Source of the DNA: Hymenobacter nivis
GTDB taxonomy: Bacteria; Bacteroidota; Bacteroidia; Cytophagales; Hymenobacteraceae
NCBI RefSeq assembly: GCF_006439025.1
Contig: NZ_RCYZ01000004.1
Span: 434,001-498,000 of the forward strand
Direction of reading: 5' to 3'
Length of the DNA stretch: 64,000 nucleotides
Part shown: piece by piece, positions 1 to 7,653 of the stretch
How positions within the stretch are numbered: the stretch's first letter is position 1
How the letters are laid out: each line of letters opens with the position of its first letter
The notes under the pieces: model-generated
What the model saw: the letters and a program-made list of their open reading frames with translations, nothing else
The model's database searches: none
Told to the model about the DNA's origin: nothing
Made by a program: the position numbers and the translations under genes

Positions 1-261
1 CGCCGTGGTCTGGATGCCGCCACCGAAGTCGATGTGCAGTTGGGTATGGCGCGCAAGGCGCTCCAGCACCGGCAACTGGCGCGGCTCGCGGGCACGGGCC
101 CCGTCGAGGTCCACCAGGTGCAGGTGGGTGGCGCCCAGCTGCTCAAAGTACTGGGCCTGGGCCAGCGGGTCGGCGGCATAGGTGGTCTGGCGGGCAAAGT
201 CGCCGCCCGTCAGGCGCACGCAGGCCCCGTTAATGAGGTCGATAGCGGGGATTATATTCAT
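1..261 (-). CDS. hisA: HisA, phosphoribosylformimino-AICAR-ribotide isomerase (N-terminal part)
   Basis: Only the first 87 codons are in the window; the gene continues past the left edge. The translation begins MNIIPAIDLINGACVRLTGG and later contains HLHLVDLDGAR and HIDFGGGI, the first strands and phosphate-binding segments of the HisA TIM barrel, including the catalytic Asp of the first strand (AIDL). HisA isomerises ProFAR to PRFAR, the fourth step of histidine synthesis, in the cytoplasm. It lies 59 nt downstream of hisH on the same strand, so it is very probably the next gene of the his operon. The ATG at 259-261 is the only sensible start. Confidence 0.93.
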   Translation of the reverse strand, partial: MNIIPAIDLINGACVRLTGGDFARQTTYAADPLAQAQYFEQLGATHLHLVDLDGARAREPRQLPVLERLARHTQLHIDFGGGIQTTA

Positions 262-320
262 TTGAGTAATACAGTAGACAGCGGGCCAATCACCCATTAT
301 GCAACATTTGTATAAAAAGA

Positions 321-974
321 CTAGCCGAGGTCACCGGTTAGGAAATTGTGCAGAATCTGCTCACCCACCGGGCCGCTTTTCTCCACGTGAAACTGAACGC
401 CGTAGAAGTTGCGGTGGCGCACCCCGGCGCTGAACGGCACGCCCGCCGGGTAGCTGGCCTGGGCAATGGTATAGTCGCCCACCGGCGCGTAGTAGCTGTG
501 CACAAAGTACACGTAGTCGGCGGCTGTGGGCAACGCGACTGCTTCGGTATCCCCTACCCCCCCCAAGCCCGCGAACAACGGCGTTTGCAGGTCGTGGAGG
601 TTGTTCCAGCCCATGTGGGGCACTTTATGCGCTGCGTCGGGCGGGGTGAAGCGCACCACATCAAAAGGCAGCATCCCCAGCAGCTCGGTGCCGCCGGCCG
701 GGCCTTCCTGGCTGTGGCGGCCCAGCAGCTGCATACCCAAGCAGATCCCCAGAAAGGGCTGCGTGAGCGTGGGCAGCACCCGGTCGAGGCCGGCGGCGCG
801 CAGCGCCCGCATGGCCGAACTGGCCTCGCCCTCGCCCGGAAACAGCACCCGGTCGGCCCCGCGGATTGCGTCGGGGTCCGACGTGAGCACGGCGTTGGTC
901 ACGCCCAAACGCTCCAGGGCAAACAGCACGGACTGCACGTTGCCGCCCTGGTAGTCAATAACGGCAATGTTCAT
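321..974 (-). CDS. hisH: HisH, glutamine amidotransferase subunit of imidazole glycerol phosphate synthase
   Basis: This 217-residue protein is a class-I glutamine amidotransferase of the usual HisH length. It releases ammonia from glutamine and channels it to HisF, which makes imidazole glycerol phosphate and AICAR. The oxyanion strand LFPGEGE is at 44-50, the nucleophile Cys78 is in GICLGMQ, and the rest of the triad is His196 and Glu198 in GVQFHVEKSG. The usual FHPEKSG has Val in place of Pro here, a conservative oddity. It sits between hisB (58 nt) and hisA (59 nt) on the same strand. HisF itself must lie outside the window. Confidence 0.96.
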   Translation of the reverse strand: MNIAVIDYQGGNVQSVLFALERLGVTNAVLTSDPDAIRGADRVLFPGEGEASSAMRALRAAGLDRVLPTLTQPFLGICLGMQLLGRHSQEGPAGGTELLGMLPFDVVRFTPPDAAHKVPHMGWNNLHDLQTPLFAGLGGVGDTEAVALPTAADYVYFVHSYYAPVGDYTIAQASYPAGVPFSAGVRHRNFYGVQFHVEKSGPVGEQILHNFLTGDLG

Positions 975-1032
975 CTTAAAACATTTGGTTAATCGGGCAC
1001 TTTATTCAAGTTTACCCAAATGATAATACGGC

Positions 1033-2133
1033 TTACAGGATGCCTTTCGTGCTGGGAATCACGTGTTGACCGGCCGGGTCGCGCACCAGCGCCATCTTAA
1101 TAGACTTAGCAACGGCCTTAAAAATTGCCTCGATTTTGTGGTGCTCGTTATCGCCCTCGCACTTGATGTTGAGGTTGCAGCGGGCCGCGTCGGAGAAGCT
1201 TTTGAAGAAATGGTAAAACAGCTCGGTGGGCACGTCACCCACCCGCTCGCGCTTAAAGTCAGCCGCCCAGACCAACCACGGGCGCCCCGAAAAGTCGATG
1301 GCCGCCTGGGCCAGTGCGTCGTCCATGGGCAACAAAAAGCCATAGCGGTTCACGCCGCGCTTGTCGCCGATGGCCTCGTCGTAGGCCGCGCCGATGGCGA
1401 TGGCCGTGTCTTCCACGGTGTGGTGCTCGTCGATGTGCAGGTCGCCGTGGGTGCGCACGTAGAGGTCGCAGCCGCTGTGCTTACCCAATTGGTCAAGCAT
1501 GTGGTCGTAGAAACCAAGGCCCGTTTTGCAATCGGTGTGGCCAGTGCCGTCGAGGTTGAGGATAACTTCGATGCGCGTCTCGTTGGTGTTGCGCATGATG
1601 TGGGCCCGGCGCGGCGGACGGCGCAGGTGCTCGTACACAGCCGCCCAATCGGTGGTGCTGAGCGCAGCGCGCTCGTCGGCCTCCGCGTGCAGCAGAATAG
1701 CGTGGCAGCCCAGGTTCTCGGCCAGCTGCACATCGGTACCGCGGTCGCCGATAACGTAGGAGTGCGCCAGGTCGTAACCGTTGGCCGGGTCGAGGTAGCG
1801 GGTGAGCAGGGCCGTACCGGGCTTACGCGTCGGGGCCGGGTCGTGGGCAAAGCTGCGGTCGATGAGAATCTCGGCAAACTCGACCCCCTCCCCTTTCAGG
1901 ATGTCCAGCATTTTTTGCTGGTAGGGCCAGAAGGTATCTTCGGGGTAGCTCGCCGTGCCGAGGCCATCCTGGTTGGTCACCAGCACCAGCTCGTACTCGC
2001 CATCGCGGGCCAACTGGGCCAGGGCCGTAATGGCACCGGGCACGAAATCGAATTTATCCCAGGCATCAATCTGGTAGTCGGTCGGCGGCTCGATGAGGAT
2101 GGTGCCGTCGCGGTCAATAAATAAAACTTTCAT
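1033..2133 (-). CDS. hisB: HisB, bifunctional histidinol-phosphatase / imidazoleglycerol-phosphate dehydratase
   Basis: This 366-residue protein fuses two his enzymes. Residues 1-170 form a HAD phosphatase with the nucleophile motif DRDGT (Asp7, Asp9), LVTNQDG and the RKPGT and [10 protein letters not shown] segments. Residues 180-366 form the dehydratase, with metal-binding HHTVED (237-242) and HHKIEA (331-336). The zinc-loop cysteines known from E. coli HisB-N are not visible ([12 protein letters not shown] instead), which I believe is common in this phylum. It catalyses the sixth and eighth steps of the pathway. Its ATG is only 16 nt after the thg1 stop, so the two are almost certainly cotranscribed. 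Confidence 0.96.
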   Translation of the reverse strand: MKVLFIDRDGTILIEPPTDYQIDAWDKFDFVPGAITALAQLARDGEYELVLVTNQDGLGTASYPEDTFWPYQQKMLDILKGEGVEFAEILIDRSFAHDPAPTRKPGTALLTRYLDPANGYDLAHSYVIGDRGTDVQLAENLGCHAILLHAEADERAALSTTDWAAVYEHLRRPPRRAHIMRNTNETRIEVILNLDGTGHTDCKTGLGFYDHMLDQLGKHSGCDLYVRTHGDLHIDEHHTVEDTAIAIGAAYDEAIGDKRGVNRYGFLLPMDDALAQAAIDFSGRPWLVWAADFKRERVGDVPTELFYHFFKSFSDAARCNLNIKCEGDNEHHKIEAIFKAVAKSIKMALVRDPAGQHVIPSTKGIL

Positions 2134-2149
2134 CGCAGATTCAAACAGA

Positions 2150-2950
2150 TTAAACGGATTTCGCAGTTACGCCGCTGCGCGGCTGGCTAAGCTGGCTGTG
2201 GAGGAGTGACTGAATTAGGGTTTCGTAAGCGGGCCCTGGTGGTAACTCCTGATTGGTGGCTAAGCGGCGGCGGGTGGTTTCGACGGGCTGCTGGGTGAGC
2301 GGGTTGAGACCCTTTTTCTGGTAATCTTCCCAGTAGAAGCCTACCCCCCGCTTTTGCCAGGTAGGCAAGTCGTTATAGTTAATGCCCTGCGCAAACAACA
2401 AATCGTGTTTGGCGGCGGTGCGTAGGCCCTTGACCTGGGCCGTGGCCTCAGCTACGGAGTGGCCCCGCTTACGCAGCAGCCAGTAACAATGGGCATTGAG
2501 CGAGTTGCGACCCGCATCTTCCTGACGCCACCGAAAATAGTCGACCACATCGGTTTGGCGGGGCAACTGGGAAATGCGGCAATCGAACACTCCCATCGCC
2601 CCAAGCTGCAAAGAGAAGGCGGCCGACGCCTCGCCCGCTAATACAGAAGTGTATTTGCGCAGCTTGCGGCCAAAGGAATCTTCGTCGGGGTGCAGTAACA
2701 ACGATATTTCGTCGCTCTGCGTGTAGCCGTACACCATGCGAAAACCGCAGTCGAGCAAGTGGCGCGTAGTGGCGGCCATATAATCGCGCATCCGTTCATC
2801 AAAGGGCGCTTCGAAAGTGTGGACTTCTTTGGTCAGACGCGTGAAGCCACGCCCGTCGAGCCGGGCTACCAAGTAAAGCCCCGGCAGAGCGCAGTGGTCG
2901 TGCGCAGTCTCAAAAATGCGCAAGCGGGCGTCGAGGTCATCAAATTTCAT
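2150..2950 (-). CDS. Thg1-like protein (tRNA-His guanylyltransferase family, 3'-5' polymerase)
   Basis: This 266-residue protein carries the catalytic signature of the Thg1/TLP family: [13 protein letters not shown] (29-41, with metal ligand Asp32) and [11 protein letters not shown] (77-87, with Asp80 and Glu81), followed by [13 protein letters not shown] near 148-160 and the family's C-terminal [13 protein letters not shown]. Eukaryotic Thg1 adds G-1 to the 5' end of tRNA-His. Bacterial Thg1-like proteins use the same reverse polymerisation to repair 5'-truncated tRNAs. The start codon overlaps the stop of the upstream kinase gene by 11 nt (ATGAAATTTGA), implying translational coupling. hisB follows after 16 nt. 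The family call is secure. Which reaction it performs here, repair or G-1 addition, is not. Confidence 0.9.
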   Translation of the reverse strand: MKFDDLDARLRIFETAHDHCALPGLYLVARLDGRGFTRLTKEVHTFEAPFDERMRDYMAATTRHLLDCGFRMVYGYTQSDEISLLLHPDEDSFGRKLRKYTSVLAGEASAAFSLQLGAMGVFDCRISQLPRQTDVVDYFRWRQEDAGRNSLNAHCYWLLRKRGHSVAEATAQVKGLRTAAKHDLLFAQGINYNDLPTWQKRGVGFYWEDYQKKGLNPLTQQPVETTRRRLATNQELPPGPAYETLIQSLLHSQLSQPRSGVTAKSV

Positions 2951-3384
2951 CTTGCCAGTCAGTTAGCTCAAATTCCTGGTTACCTGTTGTTCGCACAAAA
3001 TACAGGTGGTCGAAGCCTTCGGCGCGGCTGGGAATTTCCAGCCGGTTGCGAGTGGCCCGAATGCCTTTATCAGGTATTTGCCGCTCAATGGGCCGCTGAA
3101 GGTTACGCACCAGCGCCTCAGCTGCGATTGATTGAAAAAAGTACCCGGTTATTTCAAAGCCCGTTGCCCGCGCCGGGGCAATGTAGGTGGCCCGCTCGGC
3201 ACGGGTTGGTGTTATCGACCACGCACCGCATCTGAGTTTCCAGGCACACCTGCAACAGGCGCTGCTCCCGGTGGCGCGTGCGCAGCAAATCGAGGCTGAG
3301 GCGCACGTGCGAATGGAAGAATCGCTGCTGGTAAAACGTAGACTTACCAGTAGCCTGAATACCGCAGAAAACAATTAATTGCAT
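2940..3384 (-). pseudogene. T4-Pnk-like P-loop kinase, frameshifted
   Basis: Two overlapping frames together give about 149 residues of a small P-loop kinase of the T4 polynucleotide kinase type. The first frame starts MQLIVFCGIQATGKST (Walker A, GIQATGKST) and runs through RLSLDLLRTRHRE and VVDNTNP. Around 3200-3210 the frame must change, after which TRAERATYIAPARATGFEITGYFF continues and the protein ends DWQDEI. Family members usually read DNTNPTR, so about 4 nt (an ACCC-like unit) seem to be missing from a C-rich repeat. Without a shift the product is 75 residues. The intact frame would phosphorylate 5'-OH RNA or a related substrate. It lies 13 nt after hisC and overlaps thg1. A sequencing error is possible. 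Confidence 0.75.
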
Positions 3385-3397
3385 AGGAACTAACAGA

Positions 3398-4459
3398 TTA
3401 CGAGGCCTCAAACTCCCTCAGCGCCGCAAGTAGCCGCTCGTTTTCCGCTGGCGAGCCCACTGTGAGGCGCAGCGTGCCAGCGCAGCCGGGCTGGGTGGTG
3501 CGGTTGCGCACCACGATGCCACGGCCCAGCAGGTAGTCGTACACGGCGGTGGCGTCGGGGTGGAAGCGAACCAGTAGAAAGTTGGCATCCGAGGGGAACA
3601 CCTGCGCCACAATGGGCAGCGCGGGCAGGCGCCCGGCCAACCAGTCGCGGCCGGTGAGCAGTTGCTGGCGCAAGCTCTCGAAGTGCGGGGCCGCTGCCAG
3701 GGCCCCCAGCGCGTGCTGCTGGGTGCCTTCCGATATATTGTAAGGAGGCTTGATTTTGTTGAGGTAGCCTATGATGGCGGGCGAGGCGAAGGCCATGCCC
3801 AGGCGCAGGCCCGCCAGGCCCCAGGCCTTGGAGAAGGTTTGCAGCACCACCAGGTTGGGGAACTCGGCCAGGCGGGTGGTCCAGCTGGGGGCCCCGGCGA
3901 AGTCGGCGTAGGCCTCGTCCACCACCACCAGGCCGGGAAAGCCGTGCAGGATTTCCTCGATGGCGGCGGCGTGCAGCAGGTTGCCGGTGGGGTTGTTGGG
4001 CGAGCACAGAAACACCAGCTTGGCCGGCGAGGCCAACACGTCGGCCACGATTTCGGGCGAGAGCTGGAAATCGGCCGTGAGCGGCAGGCACTCGATGCGC
4101 ACGTCGTTGAGGTTGGCGGCTACCTCATACATCCCGTAGGTGGGGGGTAGCAGCAGAATGCTGTCGTCACCACCCGGCGTGCAGGTAAGGCGCACCAGCA
4201 GGTCGATGGCCTCGTCGGAACCGTTGCCCAGGAAAATCTGGTCGGCCCCTACCCCCTTCAGTTGGGCCAATTCGGCCTTTACGGCGCGCTGCTGCGGGTC
4301 GGGGTAGCGGTTGAACTGCGCGGGGCCGGCGCTGCCGAGGCTGTTCTCGTTGGCATCGAGCATCACCTGGGCCTCGCCCTGAAACTCGTCGCGGGCCGAC
4401 GAGTACGGCTTCATGGCCCGGATGTTGGGACGGATGAGGGATTCTAGATTGAAAGACAT
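3398..4459 (-). CDS. hisC: HisC, histidinol-phosphate aminotransferase
   Basis: This 353-residue fold-type-I PLP enzyme has the family's expected length. FLGNGSDEAIDLL (77-89) binds the cofactor phosphate, SPNNPTGN (153-160) and DEAYADF (181-187) follow, and the Schiff-base lysine is Lys211 in TFSKAWGLAGLRLG. It converts imidazole acetol phosphate and glutamate to histidinol phosphate. It is encoded between hisD (82 nt upstream, with a palindromic element in the gap) and the kinase/thg1 pair. The ATG at 4457-4459 gives the conventional N-terminus (MSFNLESLIRPNI). Confidence 0.96.
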   Translation of the reverse strand: MSFNLESLIRPNIRAMKPYSSARDEFQGEAQVMLDANENSLGSAGPAQFNRYPDPQQRAVKAELAQLKGVGADQIFLGNGSDEAIDLLVRLTCTPGGDDSILLLPPTYGMYEVAANLNDVRIECLPLTADFQLSPEIVADVLASPAKLVFLCSPNNPTGNLLHAAAIEEILHGFPGLVVVDEAYADFAGAPSWTTRLAEFPNLVVLQTFSKAWGLAGLRLGMAFASPAIIGYLNKIKPPYNISEGTQQHALGALAAAPHFESLRQQLLTGRDWLAGRLPALPIVAQVFPSDANFLLVRFHPDATAVYDYLLGRGIVVRNRTTQPGCAGTLRLTVGSPAENERLLAALREFEAS

Positions 4460-4470
4460 TTCTTGTAGGC

Positions 4471-4546
4471 TGTAAAACGGAGTGGTACTCCGTTTGTCGT
4501 TGAACGAGCTAAGGCACGCGGAAACGGAGTGCCACCCCGTTTTACA
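4471..4546. repeat. Palindromic element in the hisD-hisC gap
   Basis: The arms 4471-4495 and 4522-4546 are 25 nt each and match as an inverted repeat at 23 of 25 positions, separated by 26 nt. The left arm is itself a small palindrome (AAACGGAGT, 3 nt, ACTCCGTTT). The right arm runs over the hisD stop codon at 4542-4544. In the transcript this would fold into a long hairpin between hisD and hisC. There is no U-tract on the downstream side, so a simple terminator is unlikely. A REP-like repeat or an mRNA processing or stabilising element are alternatives. Confidence 0.75.
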
Positions 4547-5846
4547 TCTGGCTTAAATACTCCCGGCGCAGGGCCACGGCGTGCGCGTGGGCGTGCAGCC
4601 CCTCGGCGGCGGCCATCGGCTCCACTACCGGGGCCAGCGCGAGCAGACCAGCGGGCGCCAGCTGCTGGAAGGTAATTTTCTTGTAAAACGAATCGAGCGA
4701 CACGCCGCTGTAGGCGCGGGCGTAGCCCCCCGTTGGCAGCGTGTGGTTGGTGCCGGAGGCGTAGTCGCCCACCGCCTCGGGCGTGAGGTGGCCCATGAAG
4801 ACGGAGCCCGCGTTGTAAATATTAGCGGCCAACTCCTCGGGGGCGGCCACGGCCAGGATGAGGTGCTCGGGGGCGTACTGGTTGCTGAATTCCAGCATCG
4901 CGGCCATATCGGGCAGCAGCAGGCCGCGGCTTTCGGTGAGGGCCTGGCGAGCAATTTCGGCGCGGGGCAGCAGCGGCAGCTGGCGCTCCAACTCCGTAAC
5001 TACGCCGTTTAATAAGATCTCCGAATCGGTGAGCAGCACCACCTGCGAGTCGGGGCCGTGCTCGGCCTGCGAGAGCAAGTCGGCCGCCACAAAGGCGGGA
5101 TTGGCGCTGGCATCGGCGATGACAAGCACTTCCGACGGGCCAGCGGGCATGTCGATGGCTACCCCCCGCTGGGCGGCCAGCTGCTTGGCGGCGGTTACGT
5201 AGCGGTTGCCAGGGCCGAAAATCTTGTCCACGGCCGGCACCGAGGCGGTGCCCACGGTGAGGGCGGCCACGGCCTGCGCCCCACCGGCCTTGATGATGGT
5301 GGTCAGCCCCAACTCCTGGGCAGCAAACAAGATGGCCGGCGCAATGCGGCCGTCGCCCCGGCCGGGCGGCGTGCAAAGCACAATTTCACGGCAGCCCGCC
5401 AGCTTGGCCGGGATGCCCAGCATCAATAAAGTGGAGAACAAGGGGGCCGAGCCGCCCGGCACGTACAGGCCCACCCGCGGCACAGCCACGCTGCGGCGCC
5501 AGCAGCGCACACCGGGCATGGTTTCGACCTCCGCCTCCACGGCCGGCGGGCGCTGGGCGGCGTGGAAGGCAGTGATGTTCTGAATAGCTTGGCGGATAGC
5601 AGCTTGCAGCTCGGCCGGCACCTGGGCGGCCCCGGCGGCCAGCTCCTCGGCGCTCACGCGCAGGCCGGTGAGGGCGGGCACGCCGTCGAGTTGGGCGGCG
5701 TAGTGGCGCAGGGCCTCATCGCCGCGCTGGGCCACGTCGTCGAAAATCTCGCCGGCGCGGGCCAATATGGCGGCATTGCTGCCGGCCAGCGGCCGCTGCT
5801 GGAGCGCCGCCCACTGGGCGGGCGCGGGGTTGTGGAAAATCTGCAT
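4542..5846 (-). CDS. hisD: HisD, histidinol dehydrogenase
   Basis: Starting at ATG 5846 gives 434 residues, the usual HisD size; an upstream ATG at 5879 would add 11 unconventional residues. Characteristic segments are VPRVGLYVPGGSAPLFST (122-139), IKAGGAQAVAALTVGT (185-200), KIFGPGNRYVTAAK (208-221) and the zinc ligands in LLSQAEHG (Gln260, His263). YAPEHL near 330 carries the catalytic Glu/His pair. It oxidises histidinol to histidine with two NAD+, the last step of the pathway. It lies between hisG and hisC, with palindromic elements on both sides. Confidence 0.96.
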   Translation of the reverse strand: MQIFHNPAPAQWAALQQRPLAGSNAAILARAGEIFDDVAQRGDEALRHYAAQLDGVPALTGLRVSAEELAAGAAQVPAELQAAIRQAIQNITAFHAAQRPPAVEAEVETMPGVRCWRRSVAVPRVGLYVPGGSAPLFSTLLMLGIPAKLAGCREIVLCTPPGRGDGRIAPAILFAAQELGLTTIIKAGGAQAVAALTVGTASVPAVDKIFGPGNRYVTAAKQLAAQRGVAIDMPAGPSEVLVIADASANPAFVAADLLSQAEHGPDSQVVLLTDSEILLNGVVTELERQLPLLPRAEIARQALTESRGLLLPDMAAMLEFSNQYAPEHLILAVAAPEELAANIYNAGSVFMGHLTPEAVGDYASGTNHTLPTGGYARAYSGVSLDSFYKKITFQQLAPAGLLALAPVVEPMAAAEGLHAHAHAVALRREYLSQM

Positions 5847-5864
5847 GGCAAAAGTCGTTTGCCT

Positions 5865-5954
5865 TGCTGAGCTTCTCAAAGCACCTCTACCGCGTAGCTA
5901 ACTCCTATCTAATAGGATTACTCACGCGGTAGAGATGCTTCGACAAGCTCAGCA
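5865..5954. repeat. Palindromic element in the hisG-hisD gap
   Basis: Two 31-nt arms (5865-5895 and 5924-5954) form an inverted repeat matching at 28 of 31 positions around a 28-nt AT-rich centre. The core is CTCTACCGCGT paired with ACGCGGTAGAG. The outer part contains TGCTTCGACAAGCTCAGCA, a phrase that I recall as typical of dispersed repeats in Hymenobacter genomes. The element nearly fills the gap between hisG and hisD and would make a strong RNA hairpin within the operon. Confidence 0.75.
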
Positions 5955-5973
5955 GGACGTTCTTTTTAAGTAC

Positions 5974-6825
5974 CTACCCTACCCGCTTCTCAATCGGCAG
6001 CACCAGGATGCCTTCGGCCCCGATGGCTTGCAGCTCGGCAGCGATGTGCCAGAACTTGTCTTCCTCCACCACCGATTGCACCGATACCCAGCCTTCTTCG
6101 GCCAGGGGCGTGACGGTAGGCGACTTGATGCCGGGCAGCAGCGCCTTCACCGCGTCGAGGGCTGAAGCGGGGGCGTTGAGCACAATGTATTTCGAGCGCT
6201 GGGCACGGCGCACGGCCTGCATGCGGAAGCGCAGCTGGTCGAGCAATTCCTGCTTTTCGGCACTCAGGTTGGGGGCGGCGATGAGCACGGCCTCCGAGCG
6301 GAAAATGGTTTCGACCTCGCGCAGGCCGTTGCCGAGCAGCGTCGAGCCGCTGCTTACGATGTCGCAGATGGCCTCGGCCAGCCCGATGCTGGGCGCGATT
6401 TCGACCGAGCCCGAAATGGTGTGCAGGTTGGCCCGCACGCCCTCACCGGCCAGGTAGTCGCCCAGGATGGTGGGGTACGAGGTGGCGATGCTTTTGCCCT
6501 GCAAATCGGCCACCGAGTTGTACTCGGCCCCGCGGGGCACGGCCAAGCTCAGGCGGCACTTGCTGAAGCCCAGGGCTTCGACTTCGAGGTTGGCGCAGCC
6601 GGCTTCTACCAGCACGTTCTGGCCCACAATGCCCAGGTCGGCCACGCCGTCCTGCACGTAGCCGGGAATATCGTCGTCGCGCAGGTAAAGGATTTCGAGC
6701 GGAAAGTTGCTGGCCTCGACCTTGAGCTTATAGGATGACGAGACGAAGCTAATGCCGCACTCGCGGATGAGCTTGAGGGAGTCCTCCGAGAGGCGGCCGG
6801 ACTTTTGAATGGCAATGCGCAGCAT
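5974..6825 (-). CDS. hisG: HisG, ATP phosphoribosyltransferase (long form)
   Basis: From ATG 6825 the product has 283 residues, the size of long-form HisG with a C-terminal ACT-like regulatory domain. It begins MLRIAIQKSGRLSEDSLKL. DGVADLGIVGQNVL lies near 58-71 and the PRPP-binding segment CDIVSSGSTLLGNGL near 155-170. The C-terminal domain includes KSPTVTPLAEEGWVSVQSVV, so feedback inhibition by histidine is expected and no separate HisZ is needed. It catalyses the committed step. The longer frame back to 6966 is an artefact because it runs through the leader region. It is the first structural gene of the operon. Confidence 0.95.
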   Translation of the reverse strand: MLRIAIQKSGRLSEDSLKLIRECGISFVSSSYKLKVEASNFPLEILYLRDDDIPGYVQDGVADLGIVGQNVLVEAGCANLEVEALGFSKCRLSLAVPRGAEYNSVADLQGKSIATSYPTILGDYLAGEGVRANLHTISGSVEIAPSIGLAEAICDIVSSGSTLLGNGLREVETIFRSEAVLIAAPNLSAEKQELLDQLRFRMQAVRRAQRSKYIVLNAPASALDAVKALLPGIKSPTVTPLAEEGWVSVQSVVEEDKFWHIAAELQAIGAEGILVLPIEKRVG

Positions 6826-7035
6826 AAAAAACTTGGTAAACGGCGGCCCGATAGGAGCCCCGCGGCGGCGAGCCGGCGGCCAGGGGCCCCGGCCGTTGCC
6901 GGCCGGTGGCGCCTCGCGCGCATCCCACAAAATGAAAACGAGACAAGAAGCCCGGCGCAAAAGCACAGCACGGGCGCAGCGGCGGGGGCGCGGGCTACCG
7001 GCGCTGCATCAGCCCCCGGCACGCCGCCCGGCCCC
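6826..7035 (-). promoter_or_regulatory. his operon leader region with candidate attenuator hairpins
   Basis: These 210 nt lie between the stop of the His-rich leader peptide and hisG. Read on the minus strand they contain a possible GCCCG/CGGGC hairpin (6950-6975) followed directly by a pyrimidine-rich tract with two T4 runs (6928-6949), which could act as an intrinsic terminator. Nearer hisG is a perfect 7-bp stem with a GCAA tetraloop (6889-6906), and six T residues directly precede the hisG ATG. The arrangement fits transcription attenuation. The exact competing structures were not computed, so the individual assignments are tentative. Confidence 0.45.
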
Positions 7036-7131
7036 CTACCGATGGAGGTGATGATGGCCATGGCCCACAGCGGCGTTCCCGGCCAAAACGGCCGTTGCAG
7101 CGAAGCAAAAAAGGAAAGCGGGGGTGGTCAT
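7036..7131 (-). CDS. His-rich leader peptide of the his operon
   Basis: This 31-codon frame is too short for ordinary gene callers. It starts with ATG at 7131 (MTTPAFLFCF...) and ends ...AAVGHGHHHLHR then TAG at 7036. Five of seven consecutive codons (CAT GGC CAT CAT CAC CTC CAT) specify histidine, right before the stop, as in hisL leader peptides. It lies directly downstream of a canonical Bacteroidota promoter and 210 nt upstream of hisG on the same strand. In the known attenuation mechanism, ribosome stalling at these codons when His-tRNA is scarce would favour read-through into the operon. No sequence similarity to the E. coli peptide is claimed. Confidence 0.78.
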   Translation of the reverse strand: MTTPAFLFCFAATAVLAGNAAVGHGHHHLHR

Positions 7132-7139
7132 TCTGGCCG

Positions 7140-7169
7140 CAAAGGTAGTTCGGTTTCCCAAACGGGCAA
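7140..7169 (-). promoter_or_regulatory. Promoter of the his operon (TTG-N19-TACCTTTG)
   Basis: Read on the minus strand, TTG (7167-7169) is followed after exactly 19 nt by TACCTTTG (7140-7147), an exact match to the Bacteroidota -33/-7 consensus TTG and TAnnTTTG. Transcription should start around 7135, only about 4 nt before the leader-peptide ATG, so the transcript would be nearly leaderless. Confidence 0.75.
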
Positions 7170-7200
7170 GGCCGGGCAAATGTTTTGCGGCGAAGGCCCC

Positions 7201-7560
7201 TTACTTGCCGTGGGTTAGGCGCAACACTTGGCCGTTGCTGGCCTTCAACACGATTTCGAAGGTACCGCCCAAAGACTGCGTCGGCATTGTACCGCTAATG
7301 TACCAGCACCCGTCGATGAAATACACCTTGTAGGGGCGCTCGTTTTCGATATGGCGCTGCCCGTAAATGGGAAACAAAATGGCTTCCGCGACGGCAACCG
7401 CGACTTGCTTGGTGGGCAAAACTGTGGCTGGAAGATTTGCCGGTTCCCGCACGGCCTGCCGGACCTGTCCCCAGGCGTACGCCTCCCCTGCCACGGCACG
7501 ACCTTTAGCAGTTTGCCCACAGCCCACCAACGGCAGCAATAGGAAAAATAACAGTTTCAT
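7201..7560 (-). CDS. Lipoprotein with NTF2-fold immunity-like domain
   Basis: Starting at ATG 7560 gives 119 residues beginning MKLLFFLLLPLVGCGQ, a signal peptide with lipobox LVGC, so it should be a lipid-anchored envelope protein. The C-terminal half (AVAEAILFPIYGQR, then PYKVYFIDGCWYISGTMP, then GGTFEIVLKASNGQVLRLTHGK) resembles the NTF2-fold immunity domain found beside polymorphic toxins and in orphan copies. No toxin is recognisable next to it. It lies upstream of the his promoter on the same strand and is likely a separate unit. The family assignment is from memory of the motif pattern. Confidence 0.65.
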   Translation of the reverse strand: MKLLFFLLLPLVGCGQTAKGRAVAGEAYAWGQVRQAVREPANLPATVLPTKQVAVAVAEAILFPIYGQRHIENERPYKVYFIDGCWYISGTMPTQSLGGTFEIVLKASNGQVLRLTHGK

Positions 7561-7653
7561 AAGCAGTGGCTCAAATCTAAAAGCCACGGTCTAACGTGGG
7601 GGCCCCACAGTAGCTTTGCATATTCCGTTTTCATTCCAGGAAATTCGTTGGCG

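Noticed and set aside
6889..6906. The perfect 7-bp GCAA-tetraloop stem upstream of hisG as an intrinsic terminator
   Set aside because: It is not followed by a T-run on the minus strand, so it may serve as an anti-terminator or RBS-masking stem but not as a simple terminator.
7036..7061. Read in the frame of the longer open frame 6606-7061, the same bases give no His run and suggest a different protein
   Set aside because: That frame overlaps hisG antiphase for most of its length and is a shadow; the frame starting at 7131 is preferred because of the promoter, the His codons and the position.
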